Assembly: GCA_030813035.1 (NCBI GenBank)
Contig: JAUSTV010000002.1
From: Bacillus_BA fengqiuensis
GTDB taxonomy: Bacteria > Bacillota > Bacilli > Bacillales > Bacillaceae_H
Reading direction: 5' to 3' (one strand)
Length of the DNA stretch: 64,000 bases
The translations under genes were made by a program, and so were the position numbers. The number at the start of each line of letters is the position of its first letter. Position 1 is the first letter of the stretch. The notes under the pieces were generated by a model that saw nothing but the letters and a program-made list of their open reading frames with translations, searched no databases and was not told the DNA's origin. This document shows, piece by piece, positions 25,473 through 33,861 of this stretch.

Positions 25473-25487
25473 TGGCACGGAAATTGA
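25473..25487 (+). promoter_or_regulatory. Weak sigma-54-like promoter before the first PuuP gene
   Basis: TGGCACGGAAATTGA has the -24 element and right spacing but GA instead of GC at -12. It would leave a 230-base leader. The 595-bp gap 25125-25719 also holds the divergent promoter at 25170 and the motif at 25591; a 97-codon frame there overlaps these sites and is not accepted. Confidence 0.4.
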
Positions 25488-25590
25488 AAGAATGTTTAAC
25501 GAATTTCTTTTTTTGAAGCTGTGTTAAAGGTTGATGCTAAGTTTAGCTTGTTTGAATGTCGTTCACTATCAGCCTTCTTTGAAAAGGGAT

Positions 25591-25610
25591 TTTTGCATGA
25601 ATGAGTCAAC
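25591..25610 (+). promoter_or_regulatory. Candidate activator-binding motif, copy 1
   Basis: TTTTGCATGAATGAGTCAAC matches TTTTGCACGAATGAATCAAA at 33629-33648 at 17 of the first 19 positions. Both lie upstream of genes in the polyamine island, so they may bind the local sigma-54 activator. Confidence 0.45.
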
Positions 25611-25719
25611 GTTGTTCTTTAGCGAAGGCTTTACAAAGGGAGGAAGATAAAAGTAAAGAAAGATAAAGGAATTCTTTAGTGAAATTGCTTTGAATTCAAC
25701 TAATAAGGGGGAATGATAC

Positions 25720-27066
25720 GTGGAGAATGGCGGACGGTTAAAAAGATCGTTGAAATTGTGGCAAGTTGTAATGATGGGATTAGCATATATGACACCGATG
25801 GTTGTGTTTGATACATTCGGTATTGTATCAGATATAACAGAAGGACATGTTCCTGCAGCGTATATGATAGCACTGGCAGGTATGTTGTTTACGGCCGCTA
25901 GTTACGGAAAATTAGTCAAAGTTTATCCGACGGCAGGTTCTGCTTACACGTATACACAAAAGGCGATAAATCCACATCTTGGCTTTCTGGTCGGATGGTC
26001 ATCTTTACTGGATTATTTGTTTTTGCCCATGATTAACGCATTGCTAACAAAGCTTTATCTCTCCGCTTTATTTCCAGAAGTCCCTTCCTGGCTTTGGGTC
26101 ATCATTTTTGTAGCGATTGTCACTTTCCTTAACTTAAGGAGTGTCAATATACTGGCAAACTTCAATACCGTTTTTGTCTTAATTCAAATCGCCATTATGG
26201 CAGTGTTCGTTATTTTGGTGGTAAGAGGCCTTCATAATGGAGAAGGTACAGGAGAGGTGTTGACGATACAGCCATTTTTTACGGAAGATATGCAACTTTC
26301 GGCATTGGTGACTGGAGCAACCGTTCTATGCTTTTCCTTTTTAGGGTTTGATGCTGTTACTACGCTTGCGGAAGAAACACCGAACGCAGCAAAGACGATT
26401 CCACGTGCTATTTTTCTTACTGCGCTCTGGGGAGGAGTCATTTTCATCACAGCATCATTTTTTATTCAATTATTTTTCCCGGATATGTCCAGGTTCAATG
26501 ATCCAGAGGCTGCCTTGCCCGAGATTGCCCTTTATGTAGGAGGCAAGCTGTTTCAATCCATCTTTTTATGTACAACGTTCATCAATACACTCGCATCAGG
26601 GATGGCGTCTCATGCCAGTGTTTCCCGTCTTTTATACGTTATGGGACGTGACAATGTGTTTCCGAAGAAATGGTTTGGCTATATACATCCAAAGTGGCGA
26701 ACACCTGCGTTTAATGCCATGTTGGTTGGTGTTGTTTCCTTGTCTGCCATATTTTTTGATTTAGTTATGGCGACTTCACTGATTAACTTTGGAGCGCTTA
26801 TCGCATTCACCTTTGTCAATCTGTCTGTTATTAGCCATTTTGTGATTCGTGAAAAGAAACATAAAACAGTAAAAGGGTTTATTAACTATCTTGTATTGCC
26901 GTTAATCGGTGCAGGGTTAGTAGGAGTATTATGGGTAAACCTTGAAACAAGTTCCTTTATGCTTGGATTGGGCTGGGCAGCTCTTGGTTTTGGCTATCTC
27001 CTATATATTACGAAAGCATTTCGTTCAGCTCCTCCTCAATTTGAGGTAGAAGAAATACAAATGTAG
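25720..27066 (+). CDS. puuP: PuuP-like putrescine importer, APC family
   Basis: 448 residues with about 12 membrane helices. It starts at GTG 25720 with an AAGGGGG site. It resembles E. coli PuuP closely from memory across its length: VVMMGLAYMTPMVVFDTFG, PTAGSAYTYTQKAINPHLG, FSFLGFDAVTTLAEETPNA and SRLLYVMGRDNVFPKKWFGY. PuuP imports putrescine by proton symport. The neighbouring putrescine catabolic genes agree. A second, very similar gene follows, so one may serve another diamine or agmatine. Confidence 0.88.
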   Translation: MENGGRLKRSLKLWQVVMMGLAYMTPMVVFDTFGIVSDITEGHVPAAYMIALAGMLFTAASYGKLVKVYPTAGSAYTYTQKAINPHLGFLVGWSSLLDYLFLPMINALLTKLYLSALFPEVPSWLWVIIFVAIVTFLNLRSVNILANFNTVFVLIQIAIMAVFVILVVRGLHNGEGTGEVLTIQPFFTEDMQLSALVTGATVLCFSFLGFDAVTTLAEETPNAAKTIPRAIFLTALWGGVIFITASFFIQLFFPDMSRFNDPEAALPEIALYVGGKLFQSIFLCTTFINTLASGMASHASVSRLLYVMGRDNVFPKKWFGYIHPKWRTPAFNAMLVGVVSLSAIFFDLVMATSLINFGALIAFTFVNLSVISHFVIREKKHKTVKGFINYLVLPLIGAGLVGVLWVNLETSSFMLGLGWAALGFGYLLYITKAFRSAPPQFEVEEIQM

Positions 27067-27333
27067 ACTTTAGTACTTATTTAGGTGAGAAGGTTCATTT
27101 TGAAGCAAAAGCACCCATTATATTCTGAAAATTATTTATAATTAAAATATTAATATTATATTGACTATGTTCCAGAGATTTAAGGAGGGAACCATCCTTC
27201 TTTAAAAAGGGAACATTAAACACTCGGTGGGAGATGAGAGCATAGGAACGCAATATTTTGTGTTGAAACTGCCACCGGGTGAATCTCATTTTATATAAAG
27301 TTTGGCAGAGAAATAGATAAGGAGGAATGATAG

Positions 27334-28683
27334 GTGGAGAAAACAGTTCGTTTAAAACGATCGTTGGGACTTTGGTCCATTGTCATGCTGGGGATAGGTT
27401 ATATGACGCCAATGGTGGCATTTGATACATTTGGCATTGTATCCGAACAAACGGGAGGGCATGTTCCGGCTTCGTATATCATTGCGCTAATGGGTATGCT
27501 GTTTACAGCAGCAAGCTATGGGAAAATGGTAAAGGTTTTTCCGATAGCGGGATCTGCCTATACATATACGCAAAAAACAATGGATGCAAAACTCGGGTTT
27601 CTTGTAGGTTGGGCATCATTGCTTGATTATCTTTTTTTACCGATGGTCAATGCTTTATTGACAAAAATTTATCTTTCCACTCTTTTTCCGACTGTTCCTT
27701 CTTGGATATGGGTCGTTGGGTTTGTTGCCTTCATTACGCTTGTAAATGCTGTTAGCGTGAATGTCGCGGCCAATTTCAATACATTTCTTGTGTTATTTCA
27801 GATGCTGGTCATCACGATCTTTATCATTCTCGTGATAAAAGGACTGATGCAAGGAGAAGGAACGGGACAAGTTGCTTCCATTGAACCGTTTTTCCAAACG
27901 GATATGCAATTATCACCATTAGTTGCCGGAGCAACCATACTTTGCTTTTCTTTTCTAGGGTTTGATGCTGTGACGACGTTCGCTGAAGAAACGCCAAATG
28001 CGACGAAAACGATTCCACGTGCTATTTTCTTTACGGCGCTTTTAGGTGGAATCTTATTTATCGCAACTTCTTATTTCACACAATCCTATTTTCCGGACGT
28101 TTCTAGATTTAAAGATCCAGAGGCAGCTTCTCCAGAGATTGCGCTTTATGTAGGCGGAAAATTGTTTCAAGCTTTCTTTTTAGCTGGAACATTGACAGGG
28201 ACCCTTGCATCCGGGCTGGCCTCTCATACGAGTGTATCACGGCTGTTATATGTAATGGGACGAGATAATGTGATTCCTAAAAAAATGTTTGGGTATGTGC
28301 ACCCGCGCTGGAGAACCCCTGTTTTTAACGTCTTATTAGTTGGGACCATTGCCTTGACAGCCATTTTTCTTGATTTGAAGACGGCAACCTCTCTCATTAA
28401 TTTCGGGGCACTCATTGCCTTTACGTTTGTCAACTTGTCTGTTATTTCCTACTATGTCGTCAAAAAGAAAAGATATAAAACAGTAAAAGACTTTTTTAAC
28501 TTTTTAGTTTTTCCGGTTATTGGGGCATCGATAGTAGCTGTGCTGTGGTTTAACCTCAGCATCCATTCACTGATTCTAGGGATGGTTTGGACCATTATCG
28601 GTATTTGTCATCTTTTATATGTTACAAACATGTTTCGGGCTGCACCTCCACAAATCCACTTTGAGGAAGCAAATGAGCTATAA
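27334..28683 (+). CDS. puuP: PuuP-like importer, second paralogue
   Basis: 449 residues, GTG start at 27334 after AAGGAGG. It is collinear with the preceding importer and shares most helices (MTPMVAFDTFGIVSEQTGGH, FSFLGFDAVTTFAEETPNAT, SRLLYVMGRDNVIPKKMFGY), clearly a tandem duplication. Differences cluster in helix 4-5 and the C terminus, which could change substrate range (putrescine, agmatine, GABA or related amines). The 267-bp gap between the two carries a loose CACTCGGTGG/CCACCGGGTG inverted repeat, so the second gene may be separately expressed. Confidence 0.88.
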   Translation: MEKTVRLKRSLGLWSIVMLGIGYMTPMVAFDTFGIVSEQTGGHVPASYIIALMGMLFTAASYGKMVKVFPIAGSAYTYTQKTMDAKLGFLVGWASLLDYLFLPMVNALLTKIYLSTLFPTVPSWIWVVGFVAFITLVNAVSVNVAANFNTFLVLFQMLVITIFIILVIKGLMQGEGTGQVASIEPFFQTDMQLSPLVAGATILCFSFLGFDAVTTFAEETPNATKTIPRAIFFTALLGGILFIATSYFTQSYFPDVSRFKDPEAASPEIALYVGGKLFQAFFLAGTLTGTLASGLASHTSVSRLLYVMGRDNVIPKKMFGYVHPRWRTPVFNVLLVGTIALTAIFLDLKTATSLINFGALIAFTFVNLSVISYYVVKKKRYKTVKDFFNFLVFPVIGASIVAVLWFNLSIHSLILGMVWTIIGICHLLYVTNMFRAAPPQIHFEEANEL

Positions 28684-28687
28684 AATG

Positions 28688-28737
28688 AGGCTTCACTCAA
28701 TGAGAGCCTTACTGTCAGTTCATACGGGATAAAAAAT
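28688..28737 (-). repeat. Partial copy of the dispersed structured repeat
   Basis: On the minus strand TTTTTTATCCCGTATGAACT then GACAGTAAGGC matches the left end of the copy at 7021-7175. An adjoining palindrome (28728-28755, around AAAATGCC-A-GGCATTTT) has almost no loop, so it is more likely a protein site than a hairpin. Confidence 0.5.
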
Positions 28738-28947
28738 GCCAGGCATTTTTTTATCTATTTTTCACTTGTCTGACTGGAATAAGCGGAGAAATTCCATCTC
28801 TATGATATGAATAATGCAAAAGTGAATATAACATGCAGTTATTCATACTTATTGGGCAGAAAATAACATTCCGTATCGAGTTAAGGCAGGATGGTCATAT
28901 CGAGAAAAAGCTGCAATATCAACGTATTGGCACCCATAATGACATGT

Positions 28948-28962
28948 TGGCATGAAACTTGC
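28948..28962 (+). promoter_or_regulatory. Sigma-54 promoter of the glutamate dehydrogenase gene
   Basis: TGGCATGAAACTTGC matches the -24/-12 pattern with correct spacing (GG-N10-GC). It lies 39 bases before the start codon. Confidence 0.85.
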
Positions 28963-29000
28963 TTATTACATAAGTAAGAATTAATAAATGAGGTGTTAAG

Positions 29001-30299
29001 ATGATAAACGAATCTCTAAAAACAAAAAGCATTGAATCTCAAAAGAAAGTAATTAATCAGGATAATCCGTTAGAAGAATTTCAGGCAACCTTAAAAGAAG
29101 CTATCGGCATTCTGAATTATCCGATGGAAGTATTCGATTTTTTAAAGAAGCCCATGAGATTTTTAGAAGTAAGCATCCCGGTTCAAATGGATGACGGCAC
29201 AACGAAAATATTTGAAGGTTACCGCGCTCAACACAATGATGCAACAGGTCCTACGAAAGGCGGCATTCGATTCCATCCTGATGTCACACCAGAAGAAGTA
29301 AAAGCGTTGGCCGGGTGGATGAGTTTAAAATGCGGCATTACAGACTTGCCTTATGGCGGTGCGAAAGGTGGAATTATCTGTGATCCAAGAAACATGAGTT
29401 TACAAGAACTGGAACGATTAAGCAGAGGATATGTCAGGGCAGTCAGTCAAATTGTAGGTCCCACAAAAGATATTCCCGCTCCTGATATGTACACGAATTC
29501 TCAAATTATGGCATGGATGCTGGATGAGTATGATCATATTCGCGAATTTGATTCACCAGGTTTTATAACAGGGAAGCCGCTTGTGCTTGGCGGGTCAGAA
29601 GGAAGGGAAACGGCTACCTCCAAAGGTGTTTTGTATACACTTCAGTTATTGAGTGAACTGAAAGGTATTCCAATTAAAGATTTGCGTGTCGTGATTCAAG
29701 GCTTTGGAAATGTAGGAAGTTATTTGGCTCAATATTTGTACGATTTGGGAGCAAAAGTCGTAGGAGTGTCCGATGTTCTTGGAGGCATTTACGATCCAAA
29801 AGGGTTAGATATTCCTCACTTGCTGGAAAATAGAGACTCTTTTGGAATCGTTACTAATTTATTTACTGACACCATTTCCAATCAGGAGTTGCTTGAAAAA
29901 GAATGTGATATCTTGATTCCGGCAGCTATTGGAGGAGTCATCACAAAACATAATGCAGATCGCCTCAAGTGTAAAATTGTCATTGAAGCTGCCAACGGTC
30001 CAACAACTAAAGAAGCTATTAAACGATTGGATCAGAAAGGCATTTTAGTTGTACCGGATATTCTCGCCAATTCAGGAGGTGTCATTGTTTCGTATTTCGA
30101 GTGGTGTCAAAACAATCAGGGATATTATTGGCCGGAAAATCTCGTGGATGAACGTTTAAAAGAAAAGATAACAGCGAGCTTTTTAAATGTTTACCATACA
30201 GCCAATCGTTTTGAAGTCAATATGAAAACGGCGGCCTATATAGAAGGAATACGCAAAATAACGGAAGCTTCCCGTCTTCGCGGGTGGGTGCGTTTTTAG
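29001..30299 (+). CDS. NAD-type glutamate dehydrogenase, RocG/GudB-like
   Basis: 432 residues. The catalytic Lys lies in GGAKGGIICDP, the substrate region is PTKGGIRFHPDV, and the Rossmann domain carries IQGFGNVGSYLAQYL. Length and features match Bacillus RocG/GudB. It converts glutamate to 2-oxoglutarate and ammonia. In this island it would regenerate the 2-oxoglutarate used as amino acceptor by the two aminotransferases. A strong sigma-54 promoter precedes it, as for B. subtilis rocG, which is under RocR and SigL. Confidence 0.93.
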   Translation: MINESLKTKSIESQKKVINQDNPLEEFQATLKEAIGILNYPMEVFDFLKKPMRFLEVSIPVQMDDGTTKIFEGYRAQHNDATGPTKGGIRFHPDVTPEEVKALAGWMSLKCGITDLPYGGAKGGIICDPRNMSLQELERLSRGYVRAVSQIVGPTKDIPAPDMYTNSQIMAWMLDEYDHIREFDSPGFITGKPLVLGGSEGRETATSKGVLYTLQLLSELKGIPIKDLRVVIQGFGNVGSYLAQYLYDLGAKVVGVSDVLGGIYDPKGLDIPHLLENRDSFGIVTNLFTDTISNQELLEKECDILIPAAIGGVITKHNADRLKCKIVIEAANGPTTKEAIKRLDQKGILVVPDILANSGGVIVSYFEWCQNNQGYYWPENLVDERLKEKITASFLNVYHTANRFEVNMKTAAYIEGIRKITEASRLRGWVRF

Positions 30300-30398
30300 T
30301 CATATTTTTTGAAAGGGCTTAATTAAACAATGATGTTGGTTTGAAATATGCGCTCATTGGTTCAAGCTTATACAGCATTTCACAGGGAGGTTTAGCAA

Positions 30399-30692
30399 TT
30401 GAAAATGGAAATTGTATCAGAAAAAAGAGAGCAGCAGCCCATTCATTATTACTGCCTTTTAACGGATTATTACCGTTATGACTTAATGATTGCTTATTCA
30501 AATCATTTTTTGGGAAAAGCGATGGTCACATCGCTTCAAAATGGCCAAATGGTCCTTTTATGCTCGGAAGACATTGAAACAGAACAATATTGGGCTCCAA
30601 AGCTTGGAATTGAAAAACAAGATGTAGAGGAGTTTCAGCACTTTTTTCATTTAATTTTGCAGTCGCAAGGGTATGTAGAGCAATATCGCTAA
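30399..30692 (+). CDS. DUF3055-like small protein
   Basis: 97 residues, TTG start at 30399 eight bases after GGGAGG; ATG 30405 is less well spaced. Visible features are YYCLLTDYYRYDLMIAYSNH, LQNGQMVLLCSEDIE and a helical C terminus (VEEFQHFFHLILQSQGYVEQ). This pattern resembles the DUF3055/SAV0927 group of small Firmicute proteins of unknown function. It lies 100 bases after the dehydrogenase with no clear terminator between, so it is probably co-transcribed under sigma-54 control. Confidence 0.7.
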   Translation: MKMEIVSEKREQQPIHYYCLLTDYYRYDLMIAYSNHFLGKAMVTSLQNGQMVLLCSEDIETEQYWAPKLGIEKQDVEEFQHFFHLILQSQGYVEQYR

Positions 30693-30788
30693 AGAGCGGG
30701 ATGCATCAAAAGGCATTCATTTTGTTCCGTTCTTACGATGGCCGTCTACAGTAAAAAATCTCTTAAAATGAGAAAGGAAGGATCCGAA

Positions 30789-31052
30789 TTGTATGATGAG
30801 ATGATTACAAGTCCATGTTATGGAACGATTGAGAAGGTCTCGATTGATAAAAATTCAAGAATTTATGAATGGGAGCCGCTTTTTTACGTGAAAACGTTTG
30901 ATGGAGGCACAGAAATTATTAAAATGGGTATCAGCGGAGAGGTTCAGTCGTTGGAAGTGCAAGAAGGAGACAAAGTCATTCCTGGAATGGTTTTAGCTTA
31001 TATAAAAGAAGAGATAATAGGCAGAAGTGATTCTGTATCCTGTAAACGATGA
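30789..31052 (+). CDS. Degenerate biotinyl/lipoyl-like domain protein
   Basis: 87 residues from TTG 30789, six bases after AGGAAGG; longer starts lack a ribosome site. The protein begins YDEMITSPCYGTIEKVSI, then YEWEPLFYVKT and a half-barrel GEVQSLEVQEGDKVIPGMVL, the beta layout of biotinyl/lipoyl carrier domains. The position where biotin-accepting Lys should stand (AMKM in carriers) reads TFDGG, so it seems unable to carry a cofactor. It follows the dehydrogenase and DUF3055-like genes. A regulatory or structural role is more likely than catalysis. Unknown otherwise. Confidence 0.7.
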   Translation: MYDEMITSPCYGTIEKVSIDKNSRIYEWEPLFYVKTFDGGTEIIKMGISGEVQSLEVQEGDKVIPGMVLAYIKEEIIGRSDSVSCKR

Positions 31053-31132
31053 ATCTCAGAATTCAATAGGGAATCACTGATTGGCAGTTCACTTTACACA
31101 GCTGTTATTAAAGAGGCAAAAAGGCTTTATAT

Positions 31133-31224
31133 AAGGGATTGGCGAGAACCGTACGGGAGATTGTCAATCCCTTGTGCGTTGAAAATGTGACGAGAATCAT
31201 TCTTGTTCTTGTCCCATTTTCAAC
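31133..31224 (+). terminator. Two consecutive hairpins before the regulator gene
   Basis: AAGGGATTG (31133-31141) pairs with CAATCCCTT (31165-31173). Then GTTGAAAATG (31178-31187) pairs with CATTTTCAAC (31215-31224), with a long partly paired interior. They lie in the 282-bp gap ahead of the sigma-54 activator and may end the upstream transcript. Confidence 0.55.
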
Positions 31225-31334
31225 ACATATTCAAAAGGTTTCAATGTTAATAGAAAAGAAGATTTTAGATTTGCGTAAAAGTTCTGTTAAAATGGTGATA
31301 TAAGAAGTTTGTGCAGCTTGAAGGGGGATGACAG

Positions 31335-33473
31335 ATGTTTTCGATTGAAAAAGAAAAAATCAGACCGATTGTAGCTCTGGCTATCGATGGGATGGAGAAA
31401 GAAAATCTTATAGAAGTGTGTAATATAAAAGAGCCGTTTTTATTTTTGAAAAAACAGAATCAACTATTTTCCTATGTTCATGTAAATAATCTTTTGCAGG
31501 GAGATGGGAAGAGAGAAAAGCTAGAGTTGGGAATGCTGCTTTCCAATGCTATTTCCATTGATCAGGTTTGCCAGCTTAGTCAGCATATATCTTTGCCTAT
31601 TCTTTTCCAGATTATTGGAGAGCCTATTGCGATTGTTAAAGATGAAAAGGGAGAGCCATCAGGTTACATAAGAAGAGAAGATGTGCTTGCCGAATTATTT
31701 AAACAAGAAAACAAAAGCGTAGATTTGCTTAAAATCATTTTAACTTCCATTCCAATGGGAATCTTCGTCGTTGACCGTGAAAAGCAAATTATAAATTGTA
31801 ATGATGCCGGCTTGAAAATGATTAAGTCAACATCAGAAAAGGTCATGAATGTGTCAGCAGAAACTATTTTTAAGGGCAACCATATTCAAAATGTGTTTGC
31901 GACAGGACAAACAATCTTGAATCAAATTCAAATTACCGATGAAATGGGAGTGCTGGTTGATTACAGTCCCATCTTTAATCTTGAACAGGAAGTAGAAGGA
32001 ATCATCATCGTTGTCCAGGATTTGCCCATGGTAGAAGATATGGCGATGGAAATCGAATATATCAAAAATTTGAATACGGATTTAAATGCGATTCTATCCA
32101 GTATTTACGACGAAATACTGGTAGTCAATCAGAGGGGGGAACTTTTGCGTTTCAGTGAAACGGTTATCCCCGATTTTTGGAATGTCGACTTAAAAGAGCT
32201 TATTGGCAAGAACATTCTCGAATTAGAGAATCAAGGTCTATTCAGTCCATCAGTCACTCGCCTCGTATTAGAAAAAAAGAAAAAAGTGTCCATTGTTCAG
32301 GAAACGAAAAGCGGAAGAAAAATCCTGGCTGTCGGAAATCCTGTATTTAATGAAAAAAAAGAAATCGATCGTATTATCATTGCTTCACGGGATATTACGG
32401 AAACCACACGCCTCCGAACAGAACTGAAAGAGATGAAAAAAATATCCGAGCAATATAAAAAAGAATTAGACGATTTCAAAAATAAAGATCGATTTCTTAA
32501 AAAACTAATTTACTGCAGTCCGAAAATGGAACAAATCATTAATCAAGTTAAAAAAATAGCAGAATTCTCGTCAACTGTTCTGATCAATGGAGAATCCGGT
32601 GTCGGAAAAGAAGTAATTGCACAAGCTATACACCAATTAGGAGGCCGCTCTTCTCAACCATTTCTTAAACTAAATTGCGGTGCGATCCCCGAAAATTTAT
32701 TAGAAAGCGAATTGTTCGGCTATGCGAAAGGATCATTTACAGGGGCCGACAAAAATGGAAAAGACGGCTATTTTAAACAAGCAGATCAGGGAATTTTATT
32801 TTTGGATGAAATTGGGGAAATGCCTTTACATCTTCAAGTAAAACTTCTTAGAGTTCTGCAAGAACAGGAGGTTATCCCGGTTGGAAGTACGAAGCCGATT
32901 AAAGTGGATGTGCAGATTATTGCCGCGACAAATAAACGATTAGAGAAAATGGTTGAAAAAGGGACTTTTCGTGAAGACTTGTTTTACCGCTTAAATGTAA
33001 TTCCTCTCCAAATTCCACCTTTAAGAGAACGAATTGAAGATATTTCAATGCTGGCATTTCATTTCCTCCAGCAATTAAATGAAAAATATAATAAAAATTT
33101 TCATCTGACACCTGATGCCATCAATGTTTTGGAATTTTATCCTTGGCCGGGAAATGTAAGGGAGCTGCAAAATATGATTGAACGCCTCGTCGTTTCGGCT
33201 GACGATCAAACAATTAATGCTGAATTTGTCAGTCAATTTCTTCCGCTCGGTTATGGCTTTAAAAAGTCCAAGCCGGTCATCACAAGGGTCATTCCCCTTC
33301 AAGAGGCCCTCGATCATGTGGAAGAACAATTGATTGAGTTAGCAATGAAGCAATACAAAACAACGACTAAAGCAGCTAAAGCTCTCGGAATCAGTCAATC
33401 TTCAGTCAGCCGAAAGTATCAAAAAATCGTAAGTGAAAAGGAAATGAAAATGGAAAATGGTTCGTTTTTATAA
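31335..33473 (+). CDS. PAS/AAA+ sigma-54-dependent transcriptional activator
   Basis: 712 residues. An N-terminal sensor region (1-125) without a known fold is followed by two PAS-like domains (about 130-235 and 245-355), a short coiled coil, then the AAA+ core: Walker A GESGVGKEV, sigma-54 contact loop GSFTGAD (usual GAFTGA, with Ser for the first Ala), Walker B GILFLDEIGEM. A Fis-type helix-turn-helix ends the protein (TKAAKALGISQSSVSRKYQK). It resembles RocR/BkdR-type regulators. It sits amid three sigma-54 promoters of polyamine genes and is their probable activator, sensing a pathway amine or intermediate. Confidence 0.93.
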   Translation: MFSIEKEKIRPIVALAIDGMEKENLIEVCNIKEPFLFLKKQNQLFSYVHVNNLLQGDGKREKLELGMLLSNAISIDQVCQLSQHISLPILFQIIGEPIAIVKDEKGEPSGYIRREDVLAELFKQENKSVDLLKIILTSIPMGIFVVDREKQIINCNDAGLKMIKSTSEKVMNVSAETIFKGNHIQNVFATGQTILNQIQITDEMGVLVDYSPIFNLEQEVEGIIIVVQDLPMVEDMAMEIEYIKNLNTDLNAILSSIYDEILVVNQRGELLRFSETVIPDFWNVDLKELIGKNILELENQGLFSPSVTRLVLEKKKKVSIVQETKSGRKILAVGNPVFNEKKEIDRIIIASRDITETTRLRTELKEMKKISEQYKKELDDFKNKDRFLKKLIYCSPKMEQIINQVKKIAEFSSTVLINGESGVGKEVIAQAIHQLGGRSSQPFLKLNCGAIPENLLESELFGYAKGSFTGADKNGKDGYFKQADQGILFLDEIGEMPLHLQVKLLRVLQEQEVIPVGSTKPIKVDVQIIAATNKRLEKMVEKGTFREDLFYRLNVIPLQIPPLRERIEDISMLAFHFLQQLNEKYNKNFHLTPDAINVLEFYPWPGNVRELQNMIERLVVSADDQTINAEFVSQFLPLGYGFKKSKPVITRVIPLQEALDHVEEQLIELAMKQYKTTTKAAKALGISQSSVSRKYQKIVSEKEMKMENGSFL

Positions 33474-33538
33474 ATAAAACTCCTATAAAAACTCCTGGAT
33501 CTCTCATTATGAATAAATAAGAGAAGCTTTTACAAAAG

Positions 33539-33578
33539 GGTTCGGTAAGCAGCATTCGACTGCTTGCCGGACTCTTTT
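33539..33578 (+). terminator. Terminator after the activator gene
   Basis: GTTCGGTAAGCAG and CTGCTTGCCGGAC pair around a 7-base loop and are followed by TCTTTTTGTTTT. Confidence 0.85.
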
Positions 33579-33628
33579 TGTTTTAAACATTCACCTTCTG
33601 CTAAAGCCGTAAGCATATAAAATGGTCA

Positions 33629-33648
33629 TTTTGCACGAATGAATCAAA
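33629..33648 (+). promoter_or_regulatory. Candidate activator-binding motif, copy 2
   Basis: TTTTGCACGAATGAATCAAA lies 155-175 bases upstream of the sigma-54 promoter, a typical enhancer distance. It matches copy 1 at 25591. A TATGCA-TTTT-TGCATA inverted repeat at about 33729-33750 is a second candidate operator in the same gap. Confidence 0.5.
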
Positions 33649-33802
33649 ACTGCTGAAAATCAGAAGCAGTGTTTCACGAGGCTGATATTATTCATTACTA
33701 AGAAAAGCGATATATATGCATTACTTAATAGCTTATGCATTTTTGCATAGGTTTTATTGTTTTTTCATACGAAACAAACAATGAATGACTATGCCATCAA
33801 GT

Positions 33803-33818
33803 TGGCATAGAACTTGCA
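33803..33818 (+). promoter_or_regulatory. Sigma-54 promoter of the aldehyde dehydrogenase operon
   Basis: TGGCATAGAACTTGCA fits -24/-12 with correct spacing. Because it spans 33814, reading frames that begin there cannot be the true start of the following gene. Confidence 0.9.
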
Positions 33819-33861
33819 ATTATATATAAACGAGAAGACCGACGAGGGAGGAGAAAGAAAG

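Noticed and set aside
25234..25527. 97-codon plus-strand frame
   Set aside because: Weak start context, Asn/Lys/Phe bias typical of AT-rich non-coding DNA, and overlap with a sigma-54-like promoter.
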